From NCBI GenBank assembly GCA_902629585.1, contig CACORI010000005.1, positions 1 to 47,842 on the forward strand: 47,842 nucleotides of DNA. Reading direction: 5' to 3'. The first letter of the stretch is position 1; every line of letters starts with the position of its first letter. Below the pieces are notes generated by a model. It searched no databases. It saw nothing but the letters and a program-made list of their open reading frames with translations, and was not told where the DNA came from. This DNA comes from an uncultured Pelagibacteraceae bacterium (GTDB taxonomy: Bacteria > Pseudomonadota > Alphaproteobacteria > Pelagibacterales > Pelagibacteraceae). This document shows, piece by piece, positions 1-7,601 of this stretch. Position numbers and translations under genes: made by a program.

Positions 1-203
1 ATTTTATTTTGCCATAACCAATAATGAAAAGAATATTCACCATAATATTTATTTTTGAACGAAATATTTTTTCCAATATTATCTCTCAACCATCCTTTTT
101 GATAATTACTTTCACCAAGACCTACAGGTATATAGTTAAGCTTCTTTACTTTGTCTAACAGTTCATCATTAATACATAAACAGTAAATTTTTAAATTACT
201 CAT
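1..203 (-). CDS. DUF4422-type putative glycosyltransferase, N-terminal part only
   Basis: Reading leftward from an ATG at 203, an open frame of 67 codons runs off the window edge, so only the N-terminus is visible. The end of the visible part contains RDNIGKNIS, then KNKYYGEYS and YWLWQNK. This resembles the start of DUF4422 proteins, a family found in capsule and LPS gene clusters and usually assumed to be glycosyltransferases. The start codon directly abuts the rfbC stop codon at 204, so it is very probably the last visible member of the rfbB-rfbA-rfbC transcript. Family assignment rests on this short motif; substrate is unknown. Confidence 0.6.
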   Translation of the reverse strand, partial: MSNLKIYCLCINDELLDKVKKLNYIPVGLGESNYQKGWLRDNIGKNISFKNKYYGEYSFHYWLWQNK

Positions 204-722
204 TTAAAATTTAAAATCTCTAAAACGTAAATTAATTTTATCTTTTGGTGAAAGAATAGGTTTTTTAATATTCCAATCAATTTTCAGATCTTTATCATTC
301 CAAAGAACTCCTATTTCAGAATTCTTATCTCTATATTCAGTGCAACTATATATAACAATATTTTCATTTTCTAGGCCAACAAAACCGTGAATAAAACCTG
401 GTGGAACATAGATTGATTTTGAATTTTTTTGACTAATAATAGTTTTAAAATGTTTTCCAAAAGTTTTTGATTTTTTTCTACAATCAACCACTACATCTAA
501 TATTTTTCCTTTAACAACAGATATATACTTACCTTGTTGAAATTTTCTTTGCATATGCAAACCTCTTAGAACATTTTTTTTGGATTTAGATACAACCGTA
601 AATTTAAATTTTTTCTTAATAAGTTTCTCAATTAAAAGTTCTCTAAAATATCCTCTATTGTCATAAAAATTTTTTGAATTGCATAATAATAAATCTTTAA
701 ATTTTGTTCTGGTTATTTTCAT
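204..722 (-). CDS. rfbC: dTDP-4-dehydrorhamnose 3,5-epimerase
   Basis: RmlC-family cupin that epimerises dTDP-4-keto-6-deoxyglucose at C3 and C5 in cytoplasmic dTDP-L-rhamnose synthesis. Family signatures visible are RGLHMQ (usual RGLHYQ, catalytic His), VVDCRKKSKTFG, and YVPPGFIHGF in the second half, followed by LWNDKDLKIDW near the C-terminus. At 172 aa it is close to the usual length of about 180. It starts one base before the rfbA stop region (722/723), so it is translated directly after rfbA in an rfbB-rfbA-rfbC order. The fourth enzyme, RfbD reductase, is not in the window. Confidence 0.93.
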   Translation of the reverse strand: MKITRTKFKDLLLCNSKNFYDNRGYFRELLIEKLIKKKFKFTVVSKSKKNVLRGLHMQRKFQQGKYISVVKGKILDVVVDCRKKSKTFGKHFKTIISQKNSKSIYVPPGFIHGFVGLENENIVIYSCTEYRDKNSEIGVLWNDKDLKIDWNIKKPILSPKDKINLRFRDFKF

Positions 723-1589
723 TTATATAAGCTTAGCCAAGTATTTAGAATAATCACAGTTTCCATAAAATTTAATTGATTGTTTTAAATGTTTCTTATT
801 TATCCATTTGTTATTAAATGCTATCTCTTCAAGACAAGCGATCTTAAGTCCTTGTCGATTTTCAATTGCTGAAACAAATGACGTTGTTTTATAAAAATCA
901 TCCATAGAGCCAGTATCTAACCATGCGCCACCTCTACCAATTAAATCAGCTTTTAATTGATTCTTTGATTTGTAAAAATTTAATAAATCAACAATCTCTA
1001 ATTCTCCTCTCTTCGAAGGCTTAAGTTTTTTTGCGTACTTAACAACTTTATTATCAAAAAAATATAGCCCCGTAATTGCAAGGTCTGAAAAGAATTTTTT
1101 AGGTTTTTCTTTAATCTTTGTAATTTTATGATGATTATTTATTTTCGCAACTCCAAATAATTCTGGTTTCAAAACTTTATGCAAAACTACTTTAGCTCCT
1201 TTATTAAGTTTAGTATTATTTAACAGTAAACTAGATAAATTTTGTCCATAAAAAAAATTATCTCCTAAAATCATAGCAACATTTTCTTTTCCAATAAATT
1301 TTTCGCCTATAATAAATGCATCTGGTAGACCTCTTGGTTTAGATTGTTCTAAGTAAGTAATTTTAATCCCTAAATTGTTTCCATCAGGTAAAATTTTTTT
1401 ATATTGGTTTAGTTGACCTTTATTTACGATAATTAAAACATCTTTTATTTTTGACAACATTAGAATTGACAAAGGATAAAAAATCAGTGGTTTATCATAA
1501 ATTGGCAATAATTGTTTATTGACCGCCTTAGTCAAAGGACTCATTCTAGTCCCTTTTCCTCCTGCTAAAATAATTCCTTTTCTAATCAT
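723..1589 (-). CDS. rfbA: Glucose-1-phosphate thymidylyltransferase
   Basis: RmlA, first step of dTDP-sugar synthesis: glucose-1-phosphate plus dTTP gives dTDP-glucose. The N-terminal nucleotide-binding signature GIILAGGKGTRMSPLT is present, followed by KQLLPIYDKPLIFYPLS, and LGDNFFYG in the middle is the metal and nucleotide site typical of the family. The WLDTGS motif toward the C-terminus is also characteristic. Length (288 aa) matches the short RmlA class. Its ATG overlaps the rfbB stop as ATGA, which indicates translational coupling within the rfb operon. Confidence 0.96.
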   Translation of the reverse strand: MIRKGIILAGGKGTRMSPLTKAVNKQLLPIYDKPLIFYPLSILMLSKIKDVLIIVNKGQLNQYKKILPDGNNLGIKITYLEQSKPRGLPDAFIIGEKFIGKENVAMILGDNFFYGQNLSSLLLNNTKLNKGAKVVLHKVLKPELFGVAKINNHHKITKIKEKPKKFFSDLAITGLYFFDNKVVKYAKKLKPSKRGELEIVDLLNFYKSKNQLKADLIGRGGAWLDTGSMDDFYKTTSFVSAIENRQGLKIACLEEIAFNNKWINKKHLKQSIKFYGNCDYSKYLAKLI

Positions 1590-2599
1590 AACTTGCCTAA
1601 TCTCTCTATAATATCTTTTTTCGAAAGTGATTTATAATAAGATTTGTTTTTAAAATACCATTGAAGAGTCAGTTTTATTCCTTTATCAAAATTTGTACTT
1701 GGATACCACCCAAGTTTGTTTCTAATTTTGTTACTATTTAAAGCATATCTAATGTCATGGCCAGGACGATCTTTTACAAATCTTATTTTTACATTTTTTC
1801 CAAGTTTCATAAATTTCTTTGATCCCTGTAAAAGTTTTCTTGTTACTTGTAAGTTATTCAAATTTTTATTCGAGCCAATATTGTAAAATTCTCCTATCTT
1901 GCCTTTAAGAAAGATTTTAATTAATGCCTCACAATGATCTTTAACATAAATCCATTCCCTTGAATTAGTACCCTTCCCATAAATTGGTAAAAATTTATTA
2001 TTCATAATATTATAAATTAATTTTGGAATAAGTTTTTCAGGATGTTGTTTAGGACCATAATTGTTTGAACAATTAGTAACAATAGCAGGTAAATTATAAG
2101 TCCTTACATAAGAGCTTACCAAATGATCAGATGCAGCTTTACTCGCTGCATAAGGCGAGCTTGGTTGATAAGGATATTTTTCATGAGATCTACCTTTTAA
2201 AATATCACCAAATACTTCATCAGTAGAAATATGAATTAATTTAGATTTATGTTTTCGAGAAAAATATTTAAAATTTTCAAGTAGATTATAAACACCAACT
2301 ATATTGCTTTGAATAAAACTGTCAGGGTTATCGATCGATCTATCCACATGAGTTTCTGCAGCTAGATTAAATATTCCAATAGGTTTGTATTTGAATAATA
2401 TTTTTTTTATTTTTTTTTCTTTAATATCTAATTTTATAAATTTATAATTTTTAAATTTTTTAAATTCTTTCACATTGTAAAAATTTGATGAATATGTAGC
2501 TTTATCTAAATTTATTACATAAAAATTTTTTTTTAATAATAAATCTATCAAATTACTTCCAATAAATCCCAAACCCCCAGTGACTATGATTTTTTTCAT
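1586..2599 (-). CDS. rfbB: dTDP-glucose 4,6-dehydratase
   Basis: RmlB, an extended short-chain dehydrogenase converting dTDP-glucose to dTDP-4-keto-6-deoxyglucose with bound NAD. The Rossmann motif TGGLGFIGSN sits at residues 7-16, the catalytic T-D-E at 126-128 (STDEVFGD), and the YxxxK pair at Tyr150 and Lys154. NLAAETHVDRSI is a further family signature. Length 337 aa is normal. It is the first gene of the minus-strand rfb transcript; the 55-base gap to the divergent GT2 gene (2600-2654) must carry promoters for both directions. No convincing -35/-10 pair stands out there above the AT-rich background. Confidence 0.96.
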   Translation of the reverse strand: MKKIIVTGGLGFIGSNLIDLLLKKNFYVINLDKATYSSNFYNVKEFKKFKNYKFIKLDIKEKKIKKILFKYKPIGIFNLAAETHVDRSIDNPDSFIQSNIVGVYNLLENFKYFSRKHKSKLIHISTDEVFGDILKGRSHEKYPYQPSSPYAASKAASDHLVSSYVRTYNLPAIVTNCSNNYGPKQHPEKLIPKLIYNIMNNKFLPIYGKGTNSREWIYVKDHCEALIKIFLKGKIGEFYNIGSNKNLNNLQVTRKLLQGSKKFMKLGKNVKIRFVKDRPGHDIRYALNSNKIRNKLGWYPSTNFDKGIKLTLQWYFKNKSYYKSLSKKDIIERLGKL

Positions 2600-2654
2600 T
2601 ATTTTAATTTCTACATTACAAAAAAGTGTTAGTATAGATCAATATACAAGCATC

Positions 2655-3533
2655 ATGTCAATAAGTAGGCAAAATATTTCAGTTGTAATAGTTAGCTTTA
2701 AAAGCGATCAAGTTATTGAAAGATGCATTAATTCGATTGATGAAGAAATAGAAATTATAGTAATTGATAACTCAAATAGTGAAAAATTTAAAAAAAAAAT
2801 TGAAAATAAATATAAAAATGTTCGATGTATTTTGTCATCAGAAAATATTGGCATGGGAGCTGGTAACAATCTTGGAATTAAAAATGTAACAAAAGATTAC
2901 GCTTTTATATTAAATCCAGATGTAATTTTAGAAAGTGATTGTATTAACGAAATTTTAATCTCATGCTCAGAAATTAATTCTTTTGCAATTTTAGCTCCAA
3001 TATCAAGTGAAGAAAAATTTCCAAATTATAAATTAGAACAAAATTATGAATTTAGCTCTCTTAAACCTTTTAAGGTAAAAAGCGTTGATGGGTACGCAAT
3101 GCTTTTTAATCTTAAAAGATTAAAACAATTAAATGATTTTGATTTTTTTGATGAAAATTTTTTTTTATATCTTGAAAATGACGATTTGTGTGAGAGATTG
3201 AACAAGAGAGGTGAAAACATTTTTATTGTTCCAAAAGCTAAAATCAATCATCTTGGTGGAGAAGGTGTAAATTCTAAATATAAAGAGGAAATAGAATTTT
3301 CAAGAAACTGGCATTGGATGTGGTCAAAATTTTATTTTAATAAAAAACATTATGGTTACCTAAATGCTTATAAAAAAGTTTTTTTAAATTTGATATCAGC
3401 TAAATTGAAATTTCTATATTATTTAATCACATTTAATTCATATAAAAAAAAAATTTACAAAATGAGATTATCTGGACTTGTAAATTCAATGATTGGAAAA
3501 AAATCCTATTATAGACCAAAATTGGATGATTAA
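2655..3533 (+). CDS. Family 2 glycosyltransferase, rhamnosyltransferase-like
   Basis: GT-A fold glycosyltransferase. The protein opens with the GT2 pattern ISVVIVSFKSDQVIERCINS, then IIVIDNSNS, the SSENIGMGAGNNLGI segment, and LNPDVIL as the DxD-like element; FLYLENDDLCERL is the pattern seen in WbbL-type rhamnosyltransferases. A hydrophobic or amphipathic C-terminal stretch may contact the membrane. The start is set at the ATG at 2655 (292 aa): an in-frame ATG at 2580 would lie inside rfbB and add 25 residues unlike any GT2 N-terminus. Lying beside rfbBAC, it plausibly uses dTDP-rhamnose, but the acceptor is unknown. It ends in a 4-base convergent overlap with apt. Confidence 0.85.
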   Translation: MSISRQNISVVIVSFKSDQVIERCINSIDEEIEIIVIDNSNSEKFKKKIENKYKNVRCILSSENIGMGAGNNLGIKNVTKDYAFILNPDVILESDCINEILISCSEINSFAILAPISSEEKFPNYKLEQNYEFSSLKPFKVKSVDGYAMLFNLKRLKQLNDFDFFDENFFLYLENDDLCERLNKRGENIFIVPKAKINHLGGEGVNSKYKEEIEFSRNWHWMWSKFYFNKKHYGYLNAYKKVFLNLISAKLKFLYYLITFNSYKKKIYKMRLSGLVNSMIGKKSYYRPKLDD

Positions 3534-4057
3534 TGCCCTGGAAATTCGATGAGATTTTCAACTTTATAATTTTTTTTCAGAAGATTATCACAACCACCTA
3601 AATCAAACAGATTTATAACAAAAATAAAAGCTGCAACTTTACTTTTTGATATTTCTATAAGTTTTGCAGCAGCCTCAGCAGTACCTCCTGTTGCAACTAA
3701 ATCATCAATTACTAAAACTCTGTCATTTTCATCAAAGGAGTCTTTATGCACCTCAATTGTTGCAGTTCCATATTCTAATTCAAAATCAACTGAATGAACA
3801 TCAGCTGGTAGTTTATTTTTTTTTCTTAACATTATAAAAGGCTTATTTAAGATATAGGAAACTGCAGACGCAAATACAAATCCTCTAGACTCAATTGCTG
3901 CTATCTTATTAAAATCAAATTTTTTTGATTTTTCGACTATTTGATTTATTGTTTCAGCAAATGCTTTTTCCTCTTTAATTAACGTAGTGATATCTCTAAA
4001 TAAAATTCCTTTTTTTGGATAATCTGGGATAGATCTAATAAAGTCTTTTAAATTCAT
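3530..4057 (-). CDS. apt: Adenine phosphoribosyltransferase
   Basis: Converts adenine plus PRPP to AMP. The PRPP-binding signature VLVIDDLVATGGTA is at residues 114-127, and IESRGFVFA near 55-63 and the flexible catalytic loop LRKKNKLP at 77-84 are both typical of bacterial Apt. Length 175 aa is standard. It is divergent from mtnP with only 41 bases between start codons. This placement makes biochemical sense: MtnP releases free adenine from methylthioadenosine, which Apt would recapture. A TATAAT-like hexamer lies on the minus strand at 4071-4066, but without a good -35 it is weak. Confidence 0.95.
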   Translation of the reverse strand: MNLKDFIRSIPDYPKKGILFRDITTLIKEEKAFAETINQIVEKSKKFDFNKIAAIESRGFVFASAVSYILNKPFIMLRKKNKLPADVHSVDFELEYGTATIEVHKDSFDENDRVLVIDDLVATGGTAEAAAKLIEISKSKVAAFIFVINLFDLGGCDNLLKKNYKVENLIEFPGH

Positions 4058-4098
4058 AAGAGTAAATTATAAAAGTATAAATAAATTAATTTTTAAAC

Positions 4099-4971
4099 AT
4101 GACAATAAATAAATTAGCAATTATTGGTGGCAGTGGCCTTTATGATGTTGAAGACTTCAAAAATAGAGAATTATTAGATTTAACTACACCCTGGGGAAAA
4201 CCCTCAGATCAAATATTAAAAACAAACTACAATAATAAGGAAGTTTACTTCCTACCAAGACATGGCAGAGGTCATTTTGTTTCTCCTTCAAAAATAAATT
4301 TTAGAGCAAATATCGATGCTCTTAAACAATTAGGAGTAACAGACATTGTATCAGTATCAGCAGTTGGATCTCTAAAAGAAGATTTGTTTCCTGGAAAATT
4401 TGTAATTGTTGACCAATTTATAGATCGAACATTTGCAAGAAAAAAAACATTTTTTGATGATGAAATTGTTGCTCATGTTTCTATGGCACATCCAACATCA
4501 AATGGTCTTATGAATGCATGTGAGGAGGCAATAAAAAAAGAAAAAATTGATTATCAAAGAAATGGAACATACATTGTTATGGAAGGACCACAATTTTCTA
4601 CGTTAGCAGAGTCAAATCTTTATAGGTCTTGGAAAGCAGATGTTATTGGAATGACCAATATGCCAGAAGCAAAATTAGCAAGAGAGGCGGAAATAAGATA
4701 TGCTTCAGTATCAATGGTAACTGATTATGATTGTTGGCATCCTGATCATGAAAATGTTGATGTTCAACAAGTTATAAAGGTTTTATTAGGTAATGCTGCT
4801 AAAGCAAAAAATATGATTAAAAACTTAATAGAAAATTTTGAAAATCATATTGATCCAAATGATCCAACTAATAATTGTTTAGATGTAGCTATCATAACTG
4901 CTCCAGATAAGAGAACAAATAAAACTAAAGATAAATTAAATACAATAGCCGGCAGGGTTTTAAATAAATGA
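4099..4971 (+). CDS. mtnP: 5'-methylthioadenosine phosphorylase
   Basis: Phosphorolysis of MTA to adenine and 5-methylthioribose-1-phosphate in the cytoplasm. The N-terminal IIGGSGLYDVE phosphate loop, PRHGRGH, the MEGPQFST substrate segment, IGMTNMPEAKLAREAE, and TDYDCWH are all present. The Asp-rich DYDCW motif is the one associated with 6-aminopurine preference in MTA phosphorylases, rather than the Asn of inosine/guanosine enzymes. Length (290 aa) is normal. It is the first gene of a plus-strand run whose next members (4968, 5877, 6944, 7602) overlap or abut, ending in a polyamine-synthesis fusion that would itself produce MTA. Confidence 0.95.
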   Translation: MTINKLAIIGGSGLYDVEDFKNRELLDLTTPWGKPSDQILKTNYNNKEVYFLPRHGRGHFVSPSKINFRANIDALKQLGVTDIVSVSAVGSLKEDLFPGKFVIVDQFIDRTFARKKTFFDDEIVAHVSMAHPTSNGLMNACEEAIKKEKIDYQRNGTYIVMEGPQFSTLAESNLYRSWKADVIGMTNMPEAKLAREAEIRYASVSMVTDYDCWHPDHENVDVQQVIKVLLGNAAKAKNMIKNLIENFENHIDPNDPTNNCLDVAIITAPDKRTNKTKDKLNTIAGRVLNK

Positions 4972-5876
4972 AAAAACTTATAACAATATCAATTATCATT
5001 TTTTTTAGTACTAATGCTTTGGCTGATAAAATGACAAAGAGTGGATTTTTGAATAATAAAGTTAGCTATTTAAAAGAACAAAAAATAGATAATCCACAAA
5101 ATAAAATCCTATTAATTTATAATCATGGTCAAACTACTCATGATGGTCCTTCTAATGATTGTGCATGGAAAGGTGGAATGAATAATATTTCATCTTTAGT
5201 TGGAAAAAAAGTTAAAGATAAAGAGATTGTCGTTTATCTTTTTTGCACAGGTAAACTCAAAGGAGATGATTATAAAAGATTATGGAATAAAAAAAAATTT
5301 AAAGAGCCATATCAGGGCAAGCCAAAACTTGAAAAAAGATTAGATGCAAATTTAAAACTTATTGAGGATTTTACTACTCAGGGATTCAATAAAAAACAAA
5401 TATTTTTAACTGGACGATCTTGCGGTGGATGGATGACTATGATGTTGCTAAGCAGATATCAAGATATTGTCGCTGGTGGTATTTCTTTTGTACCTGAATG
5501 TTATGGTCGTTTAACAAAAGCTTACAAAGTTAAAAAAGTTGGAGTGGAGAGTGCTTTGAAAAAATTTAAAGATAAAGATGGTCCTGGTCCAGCCAATATG
5601 AGACAAATGCAAATAGATGAAATTAAAAAAAGCCCTAATTTACCTGTATTAGTTTTTACTCATCCTAAAGATCCATTTGGTGGATTAGTATCTGAATGGG
5701 TTGAAGAAGTTTCTGGTGTCGAAAGAATAGTTATTTCTAAGGATAACAAGGTTAATGGAAAAAGCTGTAGTGTATGGGGAAAACCAATTAAAAATTATCA
5801 TGATATAGACAGAGCAAATTGTTTCAAAGAATTTAATCCAAAAATATTGGATTTTATTGCTTCAAGAGTTGATTAA
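4968..5876 (+). CDS. Exported alpha/beta hydrolase of unknown substrate
   Basis: Residues 1-19 form a typical signal peptide (basic MKK, hydrophobic core, ALA cleavage site), so the protein is predicted to be periplasmic. A GxSxG nucleophile elbow GRSCGGW gives Ser151; Asp235 in THPKDPFGG and His278 in NYHDID are the likely remaining triad members. Several cysteines (65, 93, 152, 178, 267, 285) may form disulfides. The fold resembles dienelactone-hydrolase or esterase-like proteins, but I do not recognise a named family. It overlaps mtnP by 4 bases and abuts mtnA, so it is embedded in the MTA-salvage run although its predicted location is outside the cytoplasm. Its role there is unexplained. 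Confidence 0.75.
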   Translation: MKKLITISIIIFFSTNALADKMTKSGFLNNKVSYLKEQKIDNPQNKILLIYNHGQTTHDGPSNDCAWKGGMNNISSLVGKKVKDKEIVVYLFCTGKLKGDDYKRLWNKKKFKEPYQGKPKLEKRLDANLKLIEDFTTQGFNKKQIFLTGRSCGGWMTMMLLSRYQDIVAGGISFVPECYGRLTKAYKVKKVGVESALKKFKDKDGPGPANMRQMQIDEIKKSPNLPVLVFTHPKDPFGGLVSEWVEEVSGVERIVISKDNKVNGKSCSVWGKPIKNYHDIDRANCFKEFNPKILDFIASRVD

Positions 5877-6947
5877 ATGAAAATAGAAGGAAAAGAATAT
5901 CGTACGATTTGGTTTGATAACAATGTTGTAAAAATTATTGATCAAACGAAACTTCCACATCAATTTGTTATAAAAGATTTAAAAAATATTGAGGATGCAG
6001 TAAATGCAATTAAAGTAATGGAAGTAAGAGGCGCACCTTTAATTGGAGCGACAGCAGCTTATGGATTAGTTTTATCACTCTTAGAGAATAATGATCAATC
6101 ATTCTTAAAAAAATCAGCAGAAAGTTTGATTAATTCAAGACCAACAGCAATAAATTTAAAGTGGGCTGTTGATAGAATGATGAAAAAATTATCAGGTGTA
6201 AATAGTGATAAAATTTTAGAAATAGCTCTACGCGAAGCAAAAAACATATGTGAGGAAGATATTAAATTTTGTGAAAACATAGGATTAAATGGACTAAAAA
6301 TTATTGAAGAAATATATAATAAAAAAAAAGATACAGTAAATATTTTAACTCATTGTAATGCAGGTTGGCTAGCAACAATTAATTGGGGGACTGCAACTTC
6401 TCCAATTTACCATGCACACAAGAAAGGCATACCAGTTCATGTTTGGGCAGATGAGACTAGACCAAGAAATCAAGGTGCAAATCTTACTTCTTATGAATTA
6501 AATGAAGAGGGAATTAAGAACACAATCATTTCTGATAATACAGGTGGTATTTTAATGCAAAGAGGTGAAGTTGACATGTGTATAGTTGGAACAGACAGAA
6601 CTCTAGCTAATGGAGATGTTTGTAATAAAGTTGGAACTTATCTTAAAGCATTAGCAGCATATGATAATGATATTCCATTTTATGTAGCACTTCCAAGTTC
6701 AACAATTGATTGGAATATAAAAAACCATAAAGATATTCCGATTGAAGAAAGAAATTCACACGAATTATCACATATGGAAGGTATTGATGAAGAAGGAAAT
6801 ATAAAAAAAATACAAATATATCCAAAAAAAAGTAAAGCTATGAATTTAGCTTTTGATGTAACCCCATCAAAATATGTTACAGGATTAATTACCGAAAAGG
6901 GGATATGTGAAGCATCAGAAAAAGGACTAAAAGTATTATTCAAATGA
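5877..6947 (+). CDS. mtnA: Methylthioribose-1-phosphate isomerase
   Basis: Isomerises 5-methylthioribose-1-phosphate, the MtnP product, to 5-methylthioribulose-1-phosphate. Family motifs include VRGAPLIGATAAYG near residues 50-63, the catalytic Cys160 in THCNAGWLAT and catalytic Asp240 in VGTDRTLANGD; both positions match the residue numbers known for the Bacillus enzyme. The ADETRPRNQGA segment (191-201) is also characteristic and separates it from the related eIF2B subunits. Length 356 aa is normal. The ATG follows the previous stop codon with no spacer, and the stop overlaps the aldolase start by 4 bases. Confidence 0.96.
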   Translation: MKIEGKEYRTIWFDNNVVKIIDQTKLPHQFVIKDLKNIEDAVNAIKVMEVRGAPLIGATAAYGLVLSLLENNDQSFLKKSAESLINSRPTAINLKWAVDRMMKKLSGVNSDKILEIALREAKNICEEDIKFCENIGLNGLKIIEEIYNKKKDTVNILTHCNAGWLATINWGTATSPIYHAHKKGIPVHVWADETRPRNQGANLTSYELNEEGIKNTIISDNTGGILMQRGEVDMCIVGTDRTLANGDVCNKVGTYLKALAAYDNDIPFYVALPSSTIDWNIKNHKDIPIEERNSHELSHMEGIDEEGNIKKIQIYPKKSKAMNLAFDVTPSKYVTGLITEKGICEASEKGLKVLFK

Positions 6948-7600
6948 AGAATTTAGACCAAAGAAAGCAAATTATTGAATATTCATTAAAATTAAATTCT
7001 ACAAATCTTTCACCTCTCAGGTCAGGTAATATATCATTGAGAGGAGTAGAGGATGATAAAGAGGGATACTTAATTACTCCGTCAGGAAAAAAATATGAAA
7101 CACTTAAACCTGAAGATATTGTTTTTATGGGTTTAAATGAAGATGAAGAAAAAAATGACTCTATAAATAAGCCCTCTTCTGAATGGAGATTTCATCGAGA
7201 TATTTATACAAATAAAAATGAAGCACAGGCTATTGTCCATGCTCATTCTCCACACGCCACAGCTGTATCTTCACATGGAAAACCCATTCCACCGTTTCAT
7301 TATATGATTGCTCTTGCAGGAGGAGATGACATTAAATGTGCCGATTACGCTACTTTTGGAACAAAAGAATTATCTAAAAATGTAATTAAAGCTTTGGAAA
7401 ATAGAACTGCTTGTTTAATGTCTAATCACGGCCAGGTTGCTTTTGGAAAAAATTTAGACGAAGCATTTGAACTTGCACAAGAGATAGAAAATATTTGTCA
7501 TCAATACACTATTGCTCTAAAGTTAGGCCAACCTAAGATTCTTTCATTTGAAGAAATGAAAAAAGTTTTAGATAAGGCTAAGAATTATAAAAAAGGGTAA
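6944..7600 (+). CDS. Class II aldolase (fuculose-1-phosphate aldolase family), probable methylthioribulose-phosphate aldolase
   Basis: Zinc-dependent aldolase of the FucA/AraD fold. Zinc ligands and acid map exactly onto L-fuculose-1-phosphate aldolase spacing: Glu80 in SSEWRFH, His99 and His101 in VHAHSPH, His162 in SNHGQV. PPFHYMIALAGGDD and CADYATFGTKELS are strongly FucA-like. Length (218 aa) fits. Placed directly after mtnA, the expected substrate is 5-methylthioribulose-1-phosphate, split to dihydroxyacetone phosphate and a methylthio-aldehyde, as in the 'DHAP shunt' described for Rhodospirillum rubrum. MtnB dehydratase, the alternative in the aerobic methionine salvage pathway, shares the fold, but no mtnC/D genes follow. 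Substrate is inferred from context. Confidence 0.85.
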   Translation: MKNLDQRKQIIEYSLKLNSTNLSPLRSGNISLRGVEDDKEGYLITPSGKKYETLKPEDIVFMGLNEDEEKNDSINKPSSEWRFHRDIYTNKNEAQAIVHAHSPHATAVSSHGKPIPPFHYMIALAGGDDIKCADYATFGTKELSKNVIKALENRTACLMSNHGQVAFGKNLDEAFELAQEIENICHQYTIALKLGQPKILSFEEMKKVLDKAKNYKKG

Positions 7601-7601
7601 G

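Noticed and set aside
2580-2654. Upstream in-frame start extending the GT2 by 25 residues
   Set aside because: It begins inside rfbB and adds residues unlike GT2 N-termini; the ATG at 2655 fits the family.
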